From Bacillota bacterium (GTDB lineage Bacteria > Bacillota > Clostridia > Oscillospirales > CAG-272): a stretch of DNA of 5,530 nucleotides. A model generated the notes under the pieces. That model was given only the letters and a program-made list of their open reading frames with translations, was not told the origin of the DNA and searched no databases. The translations under genes and the position numbers were made by a program. The stretch spans positions 1-5,530 of the forward strand of contig JAJQHI010000152.1 of the NCBI GenBank assembly GCA_021199825.1, read 5' to 3'. Below, piece after piece: positions 5,519 through 5,530 of this stretch. Numbering within the stretch: position 1 is the first letter of the stretch; every line of letters starts with the position of its first letter.

Positions 5519-5530
5519 ATAGTCAAGATA

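Noticed and set aside
1..5530. CRISPR array, tRNA, rRNA, insertion sequence or phage attachment site
   Set aside because: No regularly spaced repeats, RNA gene signatures, transposase or terminal inverted repeats with target duplication are visible; the window is ordinary metabolic chromosome.

Overview
The window looks like a chromosomal piece of an anaerobic Firmicute, most likely a gut or rumen type member of the Clostridia. This rests on the [FeFe] hydrogenase and its partner, strong A/G-rich ribosome binding sites (GGAGG, AAGGAAGG, AGGAGGG), near-consensus sigma-A promoters with TGn-extended -10 boxes, a Firmicute-style lipoprotein signal and moderate GC. The lineage is inferred from gene content only.

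Layout. Positions 1-857 (minus strand) hold most of a solute-binding lipoprotein of an ABC importer, cut by the left window edge. Immediately upstream in the same transcription unit (875-1549, minus) is a Crp/Fnr-family regulator whose stop codon lies inside the Shine-Dalgarno sequence of the lipoprotein gene. A 213-bp intergenic region (1550-1762) carries two divergent, near-consensus promoters. Between their -35 boxes are two tandem CGAA/TTCG inverted repeats, and the rightward leader contains a hairpin. To the right (1763-5376, plus) lies a compact two-gene operon. Its first gene encodes a 611-residue flavin/iron-sulfur oxidoreductase that joins the C-terminal [4Fe-4S] segment of NuoF to a GltD/NfnB-like NAD(P)H:FAD module. 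Its second gene, overlapping the first by 7 bp, encodes a 594-residue monomer-type group A [FeFe] hydrogenase with all expected cofactor ligands. A strong hairpin terminator (5387-5425) closes the operon. The last 100 bases contain an inverted-repeat cluster and a promoter that fires out of the window to the right.

How it works together (inference). The oxidoreductase probably passes electrons between NAD(P)H and the ferredoxin-like N-terminus of the hydrogenase through FAD and iron-sulfur clusters. This resembles the 'glutamate synthase-linked' group A2 [FeFe] hydrogenases of the HydDB scheme rather than the HydABC trimer, since the window shows no NuoF FMN/NADH-binding module and no NuoE-like subunit. 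The divergent Crp-like protein lacks the cAMP-contact residues of E. coli CRP and has no FNR-type cysteine set, so its signal is unknown. It may control both its own operon with the importer and the hydrogenase operon. The most interesting points are the fused redox partner, the regulator with unknown effector, and the operator-like repeats between the two promoters.
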